Assembly (NCBI GenBank): GCA_021818285.1
Contig: JAKAEO010000012.1
Coordinates: forward strand, 1-37,294
Direction of reading: 5' to 3'
Length of the DNA stretch: 37,294 nt
DNA from: Myxococcales bacterium
GTDB taxonomy: Bacteria > Myxococcota > Myxococcia > Myxococcales > Anaeromyxobacteraceae
The position numbers and the translations under genes are program-made. Under the pieces are notes generated by a model that ran no database searches, was not told where the DNA came from, and was given only the letters and a program-made list of their open reading frames with translations. The first letter of the stretch is position 1; the number at the start of each line of letters is the position of its first letter. Positions 17,093 through 27,088 of this stretch are shown piece after piece.

Positions 17093-17776
17093 CTAGAAGG
17101 CGGAGAGCAGCCCGAAGGTCGCGCCGCCGCCGCTGCGGGCGCGGCCGCCCTGGACGCGCAGCTCGTAGCGCACCGCCAGGTCGAGCGACAGGTCGGAGGC
17201 GAGGCGCAGGAGCAGGCCGCCGCCGGCCTGCGGGCCGTAGGAGAAGCGGAAGGGGAGCCCGCCGTCGTTGGTCGGGCTGTCGCCGCCGCCGCCGGTGGGC
17301 TCGCCCGAGCCCGAGGAGGCCACCGCGGGGACGGCCCGGCCACCGCCGGCGACCTGCGGCTGTCCGGTCCGGGCCGTCCCGGAGGCGAGCCGGTCGCTGA
17401 CGCCGAGCGCCGCGACCACCGCGCCGACCGTGGCGTAGGGCGTCAGGAAGGCCCCCGGGCCGGCGCCGCGGACGACGAAGGTGGGGCCGCCCTGCAGGGC
17501 CGCCCAGCCGGTCCCGACCGCCAGCCCCAGGTCGATCCGGAAGCCCATCCGCGGCCACGGGTCCCAAGCGTAGCCGGCGTCGAGGAGCGGCGACACGCCG
17601 GTGGTGTCCTCGAGCAGCCCCGCGCCCAGGGCCAGGCGCAGCCCGCCGCGGTCCGGGCGCGGCGGCACCGGCAGGTCGGGGAGCTCCTCGATCTCCTGCG
17701 CGGCGGGCGCCGCGGGCGACGGGGCGTCGGCCCCGCCGGCGGAGGCGAGGAGCAGCGAGAGCGCAGCGGTCCACAT
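17093..17776 (-). CDS. Putative outer-membrane beta-barrel protein
   Basis: A 227-residue protein starting at the ATG at 17776 (MWTAALSLLLASAGGADAP). The frame is open for another 35 codons upstream, but the signal peptide marks this start. After cleavage there is a short Pro/Glu linker (EIEELPDLPVPPRPDRG), then alternating hydrophobic beta strands: GLRLALGAGLLED, MGFRIDLGLAVGTGWAAL, FLTPYATVGAVVAALGV, SYGPQAGGGLLLRLASDLS, LDLAVRYELR. It ends in phenylalanine (FGLLSAF), as outer-membrane barrels often do. A Gly/Ser-rich loop lies around residues 150-175. I cannot name the family; size and strands suggest an 8-stranded OmpA/OmpW-like barrel. It converges with groEL and diverges from the lipoprotein gene. 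Confidence 0.7.
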   Translation of the reverse strand: MWTAALSLLLASAGGADAPSPAAPAAQEIEELPDLPVPPRPDRGGLRLALGAGLLEDTTGVSPLLDAGYAWDPWPRMGFRIDLGLAVGTGWAALQGGPTFVVRGAGPGAFLTPYATVGAVVAALGVSDRLASGTARTGQPQVAGGGRAVPAVASSGSGEPTGGGGDSPTNDGGLPFRFSYGPQAGGGLLLRLASDLSLDLAVRYELRVQGGRARSGGGATFGLLSAF

Positions 17777-17936
17777 GGTGATCCCCCCCTGGGGAGACTC
17801 CCCGGCGATGCGGGAATCGCGAGACGACGCACTATCGGTGGATGCGCCGGTCCGGTCAAGCGCTCGCCGCGCACCGGCCACCCCGGCGCCGCGCGGAGCG
17901 GACGGGAATGGGCGTCTCCGGCCGAGGCATCGCGGC

Positions 17937-17942
17937 TATACT
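17937..17942 (+). promoter_or_regulatory. Candidate -10 of the lipoprotein gene
   Basis: TATACT, ending ten bases before the ATG at 17952. No good -35 is seen at 16-18 bp. If it is used, the leader is only a few bases long. The rest of the 175-bp divergent region (17777-17951) shows no other clear signal. Confidence 0.4.
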
Positions 17943-17951
17943 CGCCGCTCC

Positions 17952-18722
17952 ATGCGCCGCCTCCTCCCGCTCCTCGCGCCGCTCGCGCTCGCCCTCTCCT
18001 GCTCGGGCCCCGCCACCCGGCTGCGCGCCGGCGGGAGCGGCCCGCTCGACGAGCGGGCCCTGGTGGTCTACCCGTACGCCTTCGGCTGGGAGGAGCCGGC
18101 CTTCCGCAGCCTGCTCAAGTCGGCCGACGCGGTGGCCGCCGCCCAGGCGCGGCTCCACCTGCCGGTGATCCCGCCCACGGAGTTCGAGGTGACGCGGCCG
18201 CTCGACCCCAACGTCCTCTCCGGGAGCACCGCGGCCAGGGCGATGGCCGCGCGCGGCCTGCCGCCGCGCGCCTTCCTGGTGCTGCGCGGCTGGGCCGAGC
18301 GGGTCGGCGCCCGGACCGTCACCGCCGCCACCGTCGGCGGCCGGACCACCTCCGCCCTCGACGACGAGAGCGCGGTGGTGGCCCACGTCCAGATCGCCGA
18401 GGCGGCCACCGGCGAGGTGGTGGTCGAGGCCTCGGGCCGCACCGCGACCGGCGACGCCGGGGCGGGCGGCGACCCCCTGCCGGAGCTCACGGCGCTCCAC
18501 CGCCGGCTCCTGGCCCGGACGCTGGACGCGCTCGCCCCGCGGCTCGCGGCGCGGGGCGCGGCGGCGCCCGGAGGGGCGCCGGGGATCGCGGCCGAGGCCT
18601 TCGAGACCTGGGCCCAGCCGGGCCGGTCGAGCCTCCGGGACCTCGCCACCCGCGACCCCATCGCCGCCGCCGCGGCCCGCGCCGAGATCGCCGCCTACCG
18701 GGCCTCGCAGCGCGAGCGCTAG
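17952..18722 (+). CDS. Putative lipoprotein of unknown function
   Basis: A 256-residue protein from the ATG at 17952. The signal is MRRLLPLLAPLALALSCSG, with lipobox-like ALSC, so it is probably a lipoprotein. The mature part begins with RALVVYPYAFGWEEPAFRSL and includes ARGLPPRAFLVLRGWAERVG, AVVAHVQIAEAATGEVVVEA and PELTALHRRLLARTLDALAP. The strand pattern (a basic residue, then VxVxIxEAxTGEVVxExxG) resembles periplasmic proteins that sum up lipoprotein activities, but I do not recognise a family. The frame is open far upstream, but only this ATG gives a signal peptide. The stop overlaps by four bases with the convergent membrane-protein gene. Confidence 0.7.
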   Translation: MRRLLPLLAPLALALSCSGPATRLRAGGSGPLDERALVVYPYAFGWEEPAFRSLLKSADAVAAAQARLHLPVIPPTEFEVTRPLDPNVLSGSTAARAMAARGLPPRAFLVLRGWAERVGARTVTAATVGGRTTSALDDESAVVAHVQIAEAATGEVVVEASGRTATGDAGAGGDPLPELTALHRRLLARTLDALAPRLAARGAAAPGGAPGIAAEAFETWAQPGRSSLRDLATRDPIAAAAARAEIAAYRASQRER

Positions 18723-19141
18723 CGCAGGCCGGGGAAGAGCCCGCCGGCCACCGCCGAGAGCCCGGCCAGCACCGGCCCCGGCCAGAGGACCGCCGGGAGG
18801 CAGACCAGCAGCCCGGCGCCGATGGCCCAGGCGCGCGGGTGGGCGCTCGCCGTCCGCACGGCCGCGAAGGTGTAGATGCCGAAGAGCAGCAGCGTCTCGG
18901 TGCCGCCGGCGAGCAGCGCCGCCGCGCCCGGGTAGCCGCCCGCCCGGAGCGAGCCGGAGAGCGCGGCCAGCCCGGCGACGTTGAGCAGGTCCCGGCCGCT
19001 GCCGGCCCACCAGGCGCGGTGCTCCTCGCGGCGCAGCCGCTGGCCGATGGCCTGGAACCAGAGGAAGAGCGCCATGGCGCCGACGTGCGCGGCGCCGGCG
19101 GCGGCGCGCGTGAGGCCCTGGGTCGGCTCCGGGGTCCACAT
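18719..19141 (-). CDS. Small integral membrane protein, unknown
   Basis: A 140-residue protein with about four hydrophobic helices: AAAGAAHVGAMALFLWFQAI, LLNVAGLAALSGSLRAGG, TETLLLFGIYTFAAVRT, and AIGAGLLVCLPAVLWPGPVL. Its N-terminus is MWTPEPTQGL. The short polar loop IGQRLRREEHRAWWAGSGRD lies between helices 1 and 2. I do not recognise the family; it could be a DoxX-like or other small membrane protein. It overlaps the 3' end of the convergent lipoprotein gene by four bases. No promoter stands out between it and the crotonase gene end at 19211. Confidence 0.65.
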   Translation of the reverse strand: MWTPEPTQGLTRAAAGAAHVGAMALFLWFQAIGQRLRREEHRAWWAGSGRDLLNVAGLAALSGSLRAGGYPGAAALLAGGTETLLLFGIYTFAAVRTASAHPRAWAIGAGLLVCLPAVLWPGPVLAGLSAVAGGLFPGLR

Positions 19142-19210
19142 CGGTCCCGCCGATGGTAGCCGCGCCGCCCCGCCGCGCCAACGGCGGGGGCGGCGGGCCG
19201 GCCCCCACCC

Positions 19211-19957
19211 CTACTTGCCGCGCCTGGCGAAGAAGGCGGCGAAGACCGCCTGGGCCTCGGGCGAGGCCCGGCGCTTCTTGAACTCGACCATCTCGACGTC
19301 GAGCGCCTCGAGCACCCCGGGCAGCTCGGCGCGGCGCAGCAGCCCCTTGGTCACCCGGATCGACTCGGGCGGGAGCTGCGCGAGCGCCTGGGCCGTCTCC
19401 TGGGCCTTCCGCAGCGCCCCGCCGTCCTCGGTGGCGGCGGTGACGAAGCCGGCCTCGGCCGCCTCGGCCCCGGTGAACTCCCGGCCGGTGAGCAGCCAGT
19501 CCCAGGCCCGCTTCGGCCCGACGGCGCGGGCCAGCAGCACCGTGGAGCCGCCCTCGGGGCAGAGCCCCAGGGGCACGAAGGGCATGCGGAAGCGGGCGCC
19601 GCGCCCGGCGTAGGCGAAGTCACAGTGGAGCAGCATGGTGGAGCCGATGCCCACCGCCACGCCCTCCACCGCCGCCAGCATGGGCTTCGGGAAGCGCGCC
19701 AGGTCCTTGAGGAAGGCGATGCCGGGGACGTCGCCCACCGGGATCTCGCCCTGGAAGTCCTTGATGTCGTTGCCGGCGGTGAAGTGGCCGCCGGCGCCGG
19801 CGAAGACCACGGCGCGGATCGCCGGGTCGCGGCCGGCCTCGGCCAGCGCGGCGATGAGGGCGCGGTAGGCGGCGCCGTCGAGGGCGTTGCGCGCCTCGGG
19901 CCGGTTCATGGTGATGGTGCGGACCGGGCCGTCGGTCGCGGTCAGGACGTTGCTCAC
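19211..19957 (-). CDS. Enoyl-CoA hydratase/isomerase family protein
   Basis: A crotonase-fold enzyme of 248 residues, starting at a GTG (19957) that overlaps the stop of the upstream nitronate monooxygenase gene by four bases (GTGA). The N-terminus reads MSNVLTATDGPVRTITMNRP. Oxyanion-hole wording is present: VFAGAGGHFTAGNDIKDF and EGVAVGIGSTMLLHCDFAYA. FVPLGLCPEGGSTVLLARAV supplies the glutamate (PEGG) usual for hydratase or isomerase activity. The C-terminus EFKKRRASPEAQAVFAAFFA is typical of this family. The substrate is unknown. Coupling with the oxygenase and proximity to an amino-acid-type binding protein suggest a small catabolic unit, possibly for acyl-CoA from branched compounds. Confidence 0.88.
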   Translation of the reverse strand: MSNVLTATDGPVRTITMNRPEARNALDGAAYRALIAALAEAGRDPAIRAVVFAGAGGHFTAGNDIKDFQGEIPVGDVPGIAFLKDLARFPKPMLAAVEGVAVGIGSTMLLHCDFAYAGRGARFRMPFVPLGLCPEGGSTVLLARAVGPKRAWDWLLTGREFTGAEAAEAGFVTAATEDGGALRKAQETAQALAQLPPESIRVTKGLLRRAELPGVLEALDVEMVEFKKRRASPEAQAVFAAFFARRGK

Positions 19958-20937
19958 GGGCGGACCTCCTCGAGGGCGGCGCGGGCCGCCCGGTACTCGT
20001 CCCTCATCCTCGCCACCAGCTCGCGCGCCGGCAGCACCTCGTCGATGGTGCCGACCCCCTGGCCGGCGCCCCAGATGTCCTTCCAGGCCTTGCTGCGGCC
20101 CGAGCCGAAGTTCATCGAGCTCTTGTCGGCCGTGGCCAGGTTCTCGGGGTCGAGACCGGCGGCGGCGATGCTCCCCTTCAGGTAGTTGCCGCTCACGCCG
20201 GTGAAGAGCGGCGTGTAGACGACGTCGGCGGCCGTCGACTCGACCACCATGGCCTTGTAGGGATCGGGGGCGGCGGCCTCGGCGGTGGCGATGAAGCGGG
20301 TGCCCACGTAGGCGAAGTCGGCTCCCATGGCCTCGGCGGCCAGCACCGCGCGGCCGGTGGTGATGGCCCCGGCCAGCGCCACCGGCCCGTCGAAGAACTT
20401 CCGGACCTCGCCGAGCAGCGCGAAGGGGCTGAGCGTCCCGGCGTGGCCGCCGGCGCCGGCGCAGACCAGGATGAGGCCGTCCACCCCCGCCTCCAGCGCC
20501 TTCCGGGCGTGGCGCACGTTCACCACGTCGTGGAAGACCAGGCCGCCCCAGGCGTGCACCCGCTCGGTGATGCCGCCGGGGGCGCGCAGGCTGGTGATGA
20601 CGATGGGCACCCGGTGCCGGGCGCAGACCTCCAGGTCGTGCTCCAGCCGGTCGTTCGACTCGTGGATGATCTGGTTCACGGCGAAGGGCGCCACCCGGTC
20701 GCCGGGGTGCGCGGCGCGGTGGGCCGCCAGCCCCTCCTCGATGCGGCCGAGCCAGCCGTCCAGCTCCTCCTTGGGCCGGGCGTTCAGCGCCGGGAAGCTG
20801 CCCACCACGCCGCTGGTGCACTGGGCCACCACCAGCTCCGGCCGCGACAGGATGAACATCGGCGCGCCGATGACCGGCAGCGAGAGCCGGGCCCGGAGCT
20901 GCTGCGCCTTCGACCGGTTGCCTTTCCACTCCGTCAT
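19954..20937 (-). CDS. Nitronate monooxygenase (2-nitropropane dioxygenase-like)
   Basis: An FMN-dependent TIM-barrel oxygenase of 327 residues, starting at the ATG at 20937 with CGGAGGA about eight bases upstream. Motifs are LPVIGAPMFILSRPELVVAQ (N-terminal FMN region), GVVGSFPALNARP, the diagnostic GLILVCAGAGGHAG with its catalytic-site histidine, GPVALAGAITTGRAVLAAEA and GADFAYVGTRFIAT (phosphate-binding). Members oxidise alkyl nitronates such as propionate 3-nitronate; some relatives are enoyl reductases, so the substrate is not certain. It forms a two-gene unit with the crotonase (4-bp overlap). The 179-bp upstream region holds a strong hairpin and a palindrome. Confidence 0.9.
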   Translation of the reverse strand: MTEWKGNRSKAQQLRARLSLPVIGAPMFILSRPELVVAQCTSGVVGSFPALNARPKEELDGWLGRIEEGLAAHRAAHPGDRVAPFAVNQIIHESNDRLEHDLEVCARHRVPIVITSLRAPGGITERVHAWGGLVFHDVVNVRHARKALEAGVDGLILVCAGAGGHAGTLSPFALLGEVRKFFDGPVALAGAITTGRAVLAAEAMGADFAYVGTRFIATAEAAAPDPYKAMVVESTAADVVYTPLFTGVSGNYLKGSIAAAGLDPENLATADKSSMNFGSGRSKAWKDIWGAGQGVGTIDEVLPARELVARMRDEYRAARAALEEVRP

Positions 20938-20967
20938 GCGTGTTCCTCCGTGCGTCGAGTCGTCCGG

Positions 20968-21024
20968 CGCGCGGGAGGACCCCTCCCGCGCGGCCTCCTC
21001 CGTCCGCGGGCGGGGGACGTCCCC
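20968..21024 (-). promoter_or_regulatory. Perfect hairpin and palindrome upstream of nitronate monooxygenase gene
   Basis: An 11-bp perfect stem CGCGCGGGAGG (20968-20978) / CCTCCCGCGCG (20982-20992) with a 3-nt loop lies 31 bp before the ATG. A separate 12-bp palindrome GGGGACGTCCCC lies at 21013-21024. The hairpin could terminate transcription from the livK-like gene (no T-tract follows) or structure the 5' leader. The palindrome could be an operator. Neither role is proven. Confidence 0.4.
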
Positions 21025-21116
21025 GCGCCGCGCCCCGCCGTCGGTGCCGCCCGCCGGATGCCCGAGATTACCCGGCCACCCGGTCGAAGTCTCGGGGGGC
21101 CGCTCCCCGGCGAGCG

Positions 21117-22310
21117 CTAGAAGAGGGTCGGGAAGGACCGGTCCCCGGTGACCTGGCGGAAGGAGCGGTCCTTCGCCGAGAGCGCCTGGAGCAGCCGCAC
21201 CGCGTTCAGCCCGTGGTGCCGCCCGGGCCCGAAGGTCACCGGCGCCGAGAGACCGCCCGGCGACCAGCCGCGCAGCCCCTCCAGCGCCCGCACGAAGCCC
21301 TCGCGGGTGAGGTCCCGGCCGGCGCGGCGCAGCCCCTCGACCGCCACCATCATGGCGGCGACGCCATGCACCGCCGTCCCCTCGTGGCCGGCGAGCCGCG
21401 GCTCGAGCGGCAGGACCACCGAGAGCACCCGGTCGGCCGCCGGCTCGCCGCGCTGGGCGATGTGGGTGTCGAACCAGGCGCCCTCCCACAGCTCGCCGAG
21501 CAGCCCGAACATCCGGTCGCGGTCGGAGAGGGTGAAGGAGGCGAAGAGCTTCGGCCGATAGCCGATCCGCGCCATCTCCTTCACCAGCGAGGCGGCGTGC
21601 GCCGAGGTGGCGTAGAGGATCACCGCGTCGGCGCCGGACTCCTTGAGCCGGACCGCCTGGGTGCCCATCTCGCGGTCGGTGACCTCGTAGAGCACCTCGG
21701 CGGTGAGCCGCACGCCGGGGAGCCCCGCCACGCCGCGCCGCACGCCGTCGAGGCCGGTCTTGCCGTAGTCGTCGTTCTGGCCGAAGAAGCCGATGGACCG
21801 CGCCCCGGCGAGCGCCGCCGCCTGGCGCGCCAGGAAGGCCCCCTCGTCGGCGTAGTCCGGGTACTCCATGAAGGTGGTGGCCACCTTCTCCCGCGGCAGG
21901 CCGGCGAAGAGGCGCGGGTTGCCGAGCGGGTAGACCCAGGGGAGGCGCGCCTCGGCCACCACCTCCTTGGTCGCCCCCAGCACCGCCGTCCCCATGGTGC
22001 CGACCATGGCGAAGACGTCGTCCTTGGCCTCGTGGAAGTTGGCGACGGCCCGCCCCGGGACGTAGCCGTCGTCCATGATGCGCACCCGGATCTTCCGCCC
22101 GTGGACGCCCCCCTCGGCGTTCACGTGGCGCGCCCAGGCCTCGGCCGCCAGGGCCAGCGTGCCCCAGGCGGCCGCCGGGCCGGAGAGCGGCACCGACATG
22201 CCCAGCACCACCTCGCCGTCGGTCACGCCCGGCACCGCGCGGGCCGCGCCCCGGGCCGGTCCCCCCGCGGCGAGCGCCAGCAGCGCCGCGATCGCGATCT
22301 TCTTCGCCAC
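21117..22310 (-). CDS. Branched-chain amino-acid ABC-type substrate-binding protein
   Basis: A periplasmic type-I binding protein (LivJ/LivK, Peripla_BP_6 group) of 397 residues. I chose the GTG at 22310 because it begins a proper signal peptide (MAKKIAIAALLALAAGGPARG); in-frame codons up to 22427 have no signal character. Family wording follows: DGEVVLGMSVPLSGPAAAWG, HVNAEGGVHGRKIRVRIMDD, MVGTMGTAVLGATKEVVAEA, SIGFFGQNDDYGKTGLDGVR and LKESGADAVILYATSAHAAS. No permease or ATPase gene is adjacent, so it is an orphan binding protein whose transporter is elsewhere, or a sensor component. Ligands in this group range from Leu/Ile/Val to aromatic acids and urea. It diverges from the Rrf2 regulator gene. 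Confidence 0.88.
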   Translation of the reverse strand: MAKKIAIAALLALAAGGPARGAARAVPGVTDGEVVLGMSVPLSGPAAAWGTLALAAEAWARHVNAEGGVHGRKIRVRIMDDGYVPGRAVANFHEAKDDVFAMVGTMGTAVLGATKEVVAEARLPWVYPLGNPRLFAGLPREKVATTFMEYPDYADEGAFLARQAAALAGARSIGFFGQNDDYGKTGLDGVRRGVAGLPGVRLTAEVLYEVTDREMGTQAVRLKESGADAVILYATSAHAASLVKEMARIGYRPKLFASFTLSDRDRMFGLLGELWEGAWFDTHIAQRGEPAADRVLSVVLPLEPRLAGHEGTAVHGVAAMMVAVEGLRRAGRDLTREGFVRALEGLRGWSPGGLSAPVTFGPGRHHGLNAVRLLQALSAKDRSFRQVTGDRSFPTLF

Positions 22311-22485
22311 GTCCCACCGTTCCTTGCCGGCCGTCGGCCCCCGCCCGGCCGGCGCCACGCCGGCCATGCCCGCCCGTCGCCCTGGATGGAGGGGCGGCAT
22401 CCTACGCGGGATGGGCCGGAGCGTCACCCCGCCTGGCCGGGAAGCCGGGGCTTGCGGCGGCCGGGGCGCGCGGTTAGGATGGGGC

Positions 22486-22515
22486 TTGTAAGTTATTCCT
22501 ATCTGAATACTAGGA
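22486..22515 (+). promoter_or_regulatory. A/T-rich promoter/operator region of the Rrf2-cysK operon
   Basis: The 30 bases before the regulator ATG are far more A/T-rich than anything nearby. They contain TTGTAA (22486-22491), with TACTAG 16 bp downstream (22508-22513), and the inverted repeat TCCTA (22497-22501) - N9 - TAGGA (22511-22515) ending one base before the ATG at 22517. Rrf2 regulators bind A/T-rich dyads of this sort, so this is a candidate autoregulatory site. Hexamer quality is modest. Confidence 0.5.
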
Positions 22516-22516
22516 T

Positions 22517-22951
22517 ATGATTCGACTGAGCCAGAAGGCCGACTACGCGATGCGGGCGATGCTCGACCTGGCCCGTGCCGCGCAGCCGGGCGCGGTGGCG
22601 CCCACCGCCGCCATCGCCCGGCGCACCCGGGCGCCGGCCAAGTTCCTCGAGGCCATCCTCGGCGAGCTGCGGCGCGCCGGCCTGGTGGAGAGCCGCCGCG
22701 GCGCCGCCGGCGGCCACCGCCTGGCCCGGCCCGGCTCGCGCATCACCGCCGGCGAGGTCTGGCGGGCGATCGAGGGGCCGGTCGGCCCCGCCGGCAGGCG
22801 CGGCGCCGCCTCCGACCCCGCCGCCCGGGCCCTGCGCGGCCTCTGGGAGGAGGTCGAGCAGGCCGTCACCCGGGTGGTGGACGGCACCACCCTCGACGAC
22901 CTCGCCCGCCGCGCCCAGGAGTCGGCCGGCGTCCACGACTTCACCATCTGA
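22517..22951 (+). CDS. Rrf2-family transcriptional regulator (CymR-like, no Fe-S cysteines)
   Basis: A 144-residue winged-helix regulator. The N-terminus [20 protein letters not shown] and the recognition region [20 protein letters not shown] followed by [20 protein letters not shown] are canonical for Rrf2. It has no cysteine anywhere, so it cannot bind the Fe-S cluster used by IscR or NsrR. The loop that carries the cysteines in IscR reads [20 protein letters not shown]. In this it resembles CymR, which represses cysteine genes through contact with CysK and O-acetylserine. The cysK gene begins 20 bp after its stop. I infer control of sulfur or cysteine supply with CysK as a possible partner; this is not shown by sequence. 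Confidence 0.9.
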   Translation: MIRLSQKADYAMRAMLDLARAAQPGAVAPTAAIARRTRAPAKFLEAILGELRRAGLVESRRGAAGGHRLARPGSRITAGEVWRAIEGPVGPAGRRGAASDPAARALRGLWEEVEQAVTRVVDGTTLDDLARRAQESAGVHDFTI

Positions 22952-22971
22952 AGCACCCCCAAGGAGACGCC

Positions 22972-23940
<969 letters not shown>

Positions 23941-24040
23941 CGCCGGGGCGCCCGCCCCACGCCGCCGGAGCGCGCGCCACGCCGGCCTTGCCCGCCGGCC
24001 CGCCGCGCGGGACACTCGTCGCCTCGTCGGGGGGCGATCC

Positions 24041-24847
24041 ATGCCGAAGCTGCTGGTGAACGGCGTCGAGCTGCACTACGAGTCGGCGGGGCGCGGGCCG
24101 GAGACCGTGGTCTTCTCCCACGGCCTGCTGATGAGCGGCGAGATGTTCCGCGAGCAGGTGCGCCACCTCTCCGGCCGCTACCGGGTCATCGCCTACGACC
24201 ACCGGGGGCAGGGGCGCAGCGAGGTCTCGCGCCGCGGCTACGGCATGGACGATCTCGCCGAGGACGCGGCCGCCCTGATCGAGGGGCTCGGCGCCGCCCC
24301 CTGCCACTTCGCGGGCCTGTCGATGGGCGGCTTCGTCGGCATGCGCCTCGCGGCGCGCCGGCCGGAGCTGCTGCGCTCGCTGGTCCTGCTCGAGACCAGC
24401 GCCGAGCCCGAGGCGCCCGCCAACGTGCCCCGCTACCGCACGCTCAACCGGGCGGTCCGGCTGCTCGGCGCCCGGGCGGTGGCCGACAAGGTCATGCCCA
24501 TCCTCTTCGGGCGGACCTTCCTCTCGGATCCGGCCCGGGAGGCGCTGCGCGCCGAGTGGCGCGGACACCTCCGCGGGCTGCGGCGCTCCATCCACCGCGC
24601 CGTCACCGGGGTGATCGAGCGCCGGGGCGTGGTGGAGGAGCTGCCGCGGATCGCCCTGCCCACGCTGGTCCTGGTGGGCGACGAGGACGTGGCCACGCCC
24701 CTGGCGAAGGCGGAGCGCATCCAGGCCGGCATCCCGGGCGCCAGGCTGGTCCGGATCCCCGCCGCCGGCCACTCCAGCAGCGTCGAGAACCCGGCCGCGG
24801 TGAACGCGGCCCTCGACGCCTTCCTGGGCGCGCTGCCCCGGGCCTGA
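24041..24847 (+). CDS. Alpha/beta-fold hydrolase
   Basis: A 268-residue cytosolic hydrolase without a signal peptide. The triad is visible: nucleophile S94 in GLSMGG, acid D216 in GDEDVATP, and H244 in AGHSSSVENP. The oxyanion segment is VVFSHGLLMSGEMFREQVRH, followed by YDHRGQGRSEVSRRGYGMDD. The order and spacing resemble the 3-oxoadipate enol-lactonase/BioH/haloalkane dehalogenase group, and the polar lid (about residues 140-190) does not point to one substrate. It is a stand-alone gene between cysK (100 bp upstream) and ettA (163 bp downstream). I would not name a substrate. Confidence 0.85.
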   Translation: MPKLLVNGVELHYESAGRGPETVVFSHGLLMSGEMFREQVRHLSGRYRVIAYDHRGQGRSEVSRRGYGMDDLAEDAAALIEGLGAAPCHFAGLSMGGFVGMRLAARRPELLRSLVLLETSAEPEAPANVPRYRTLNRAVRLLGARAVADKVMPILFGRTFLSDPAREALRAEWRGHLRGLRRSIHRAVTGVIERRGVVEELPRIALPTLVLVGDEDVATPLAKAERIQAGIPGARLVRIPAAGHSSSVENPAAVNAALDAFLGALPRA

Positions 24848-24850
24848 CGG

Positions 24851-24915
24851 CGCCGCCGCTCCCGCCGCCACTCCCGTCGCCGCGCCCGCCGCCGCTCCCG
24901 TCGCCGCGCCGCGCC
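24851..24915. repeat. Short GC tandem repeat
   Basis: The 16-mer CTCCCGTCGCCGCGCC occurs at 24871-24886 and 24895-24910 (24-bp period). CGCCGCCGCTCCCG occurs at 24851-24864 and 24887-24900. It lies just after the hydrolase stop and looks like low-complexity expansion rather than a functional site. Confidence 0.6.
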
Positions 24916-25010
24916 GGGGGCGCGCCCGCGGCCCGCCGGCGGCACCGGCCTCCCTCCCTCGCGGAGGCGCTTTCGGCTAGTCTCCCGTCCCCCTCCCACC
25001 CCCGAGCGCC

Positions 25011-26675
<1,665 letters not shown>

Positions 26676-26694
26676 GGGGGCCCCCGCCGCTGCG

Positions 26695-26715
26695 CGGTTC
26701 CGGCGCCCGGAACCG
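26695..26715 (+). terminator. Hairpin after ettA
   Basis: A 9-bp stem CGGTTCCGG (26695-26703) / CCGGAACCG (26707-26715) with loop CGC, 19 bases after the ettA stop. A G5C5 palindrome (26676-26685) directly follows the stop. No T-tract is seen, so the termination role is inferred from position. Confidence 0.4.
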
Positions 26716-26775
26716 GGCGGCGGCCCCGGCGGGACGAATCGGGTGGGTCGGGTGGCGCCGGGGGGACAGCGGCGC

Positions 26776-26781
26776 TATCCT
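26776..26781 (+). promoter_or_regulatory. Candidate -10 of tatA
   Basis: TATCCT ends eight bases before the ATG at 26790. It is the same hexamer as in the kinase and rpoZ promoters, but no matching -35 is seen at 16-18 bp. It would give a leaderless or nearly leaderless message. Confidence 0.4.
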
Positions 26782-26789
26782 CATCCCGC

Positions 26790-27038
26790 ATGAACCTCGG
26801 TTTCGGCGAAATCCTCGTCATCCTCGTCGTCGCGCTCCTCATCTTCGGCCCCTCGAAGCTGCCGCAGCTCGGCGACGCGCTCGGCAAGGGCATCCGCAAC
26901 TTCAAGAAGGCGACGACGGCGGAGGACGAGCCCCCGGCGCCGGAGCCGGCGAAGGCGCCGCCCGCGCAGCTCGGCCAGGGCGCGCCGGTGCCGCCGCAGG
27001 GCGCGCCAACCGGCGCGGAGACCGGCCGGCGCAACTGA
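26790..27038 (+). CDS. tatA: Twin-arginine translocase subunit TatA
   Basis: TatA forms the expandable channel of the Tat pathway, which exports folded proteins. The 82-residue protein starts [20 protein letters not shown], a short transmembrane helix, followed by the hinge [20 protein letters not shown], whose FGP...LP..G..G...RxFK pattern is that of TatA/TatB. The short acidic-polar C-terminal tail ([14 protein letters not shown]) favours TatA over TatB. No tatB or tatC is adjacent, so it is a solitary gene, as is common outside the enterobacteria. Confidence 0.92.
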   Translation: MNLGFGEILVILVVALLIFGPSKLPQLGDALGKGIRNFKKATTAEDEPPAPEPAKAPPAQLGQGAPVPPQGAPTGAETGRRN

Positions 27039-27088
27039 CGTCGCCGGTCCCGCGGGCCGCCGCCCGGCGCCCGCGTCCACCCCCGCCT

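Noticed and set aside
23944..23960. Small GC stem after cysK as a terminator
   Set aside because: The stem is only about 5 bp with no T-tract; similar stems are expected by chance in this composition.
24851..24915. CRISPR-like or regulatory repeat array
   Set aside because: The units are short, contiguous and imperfect with no spacers; this is GC low-complexity sequence.
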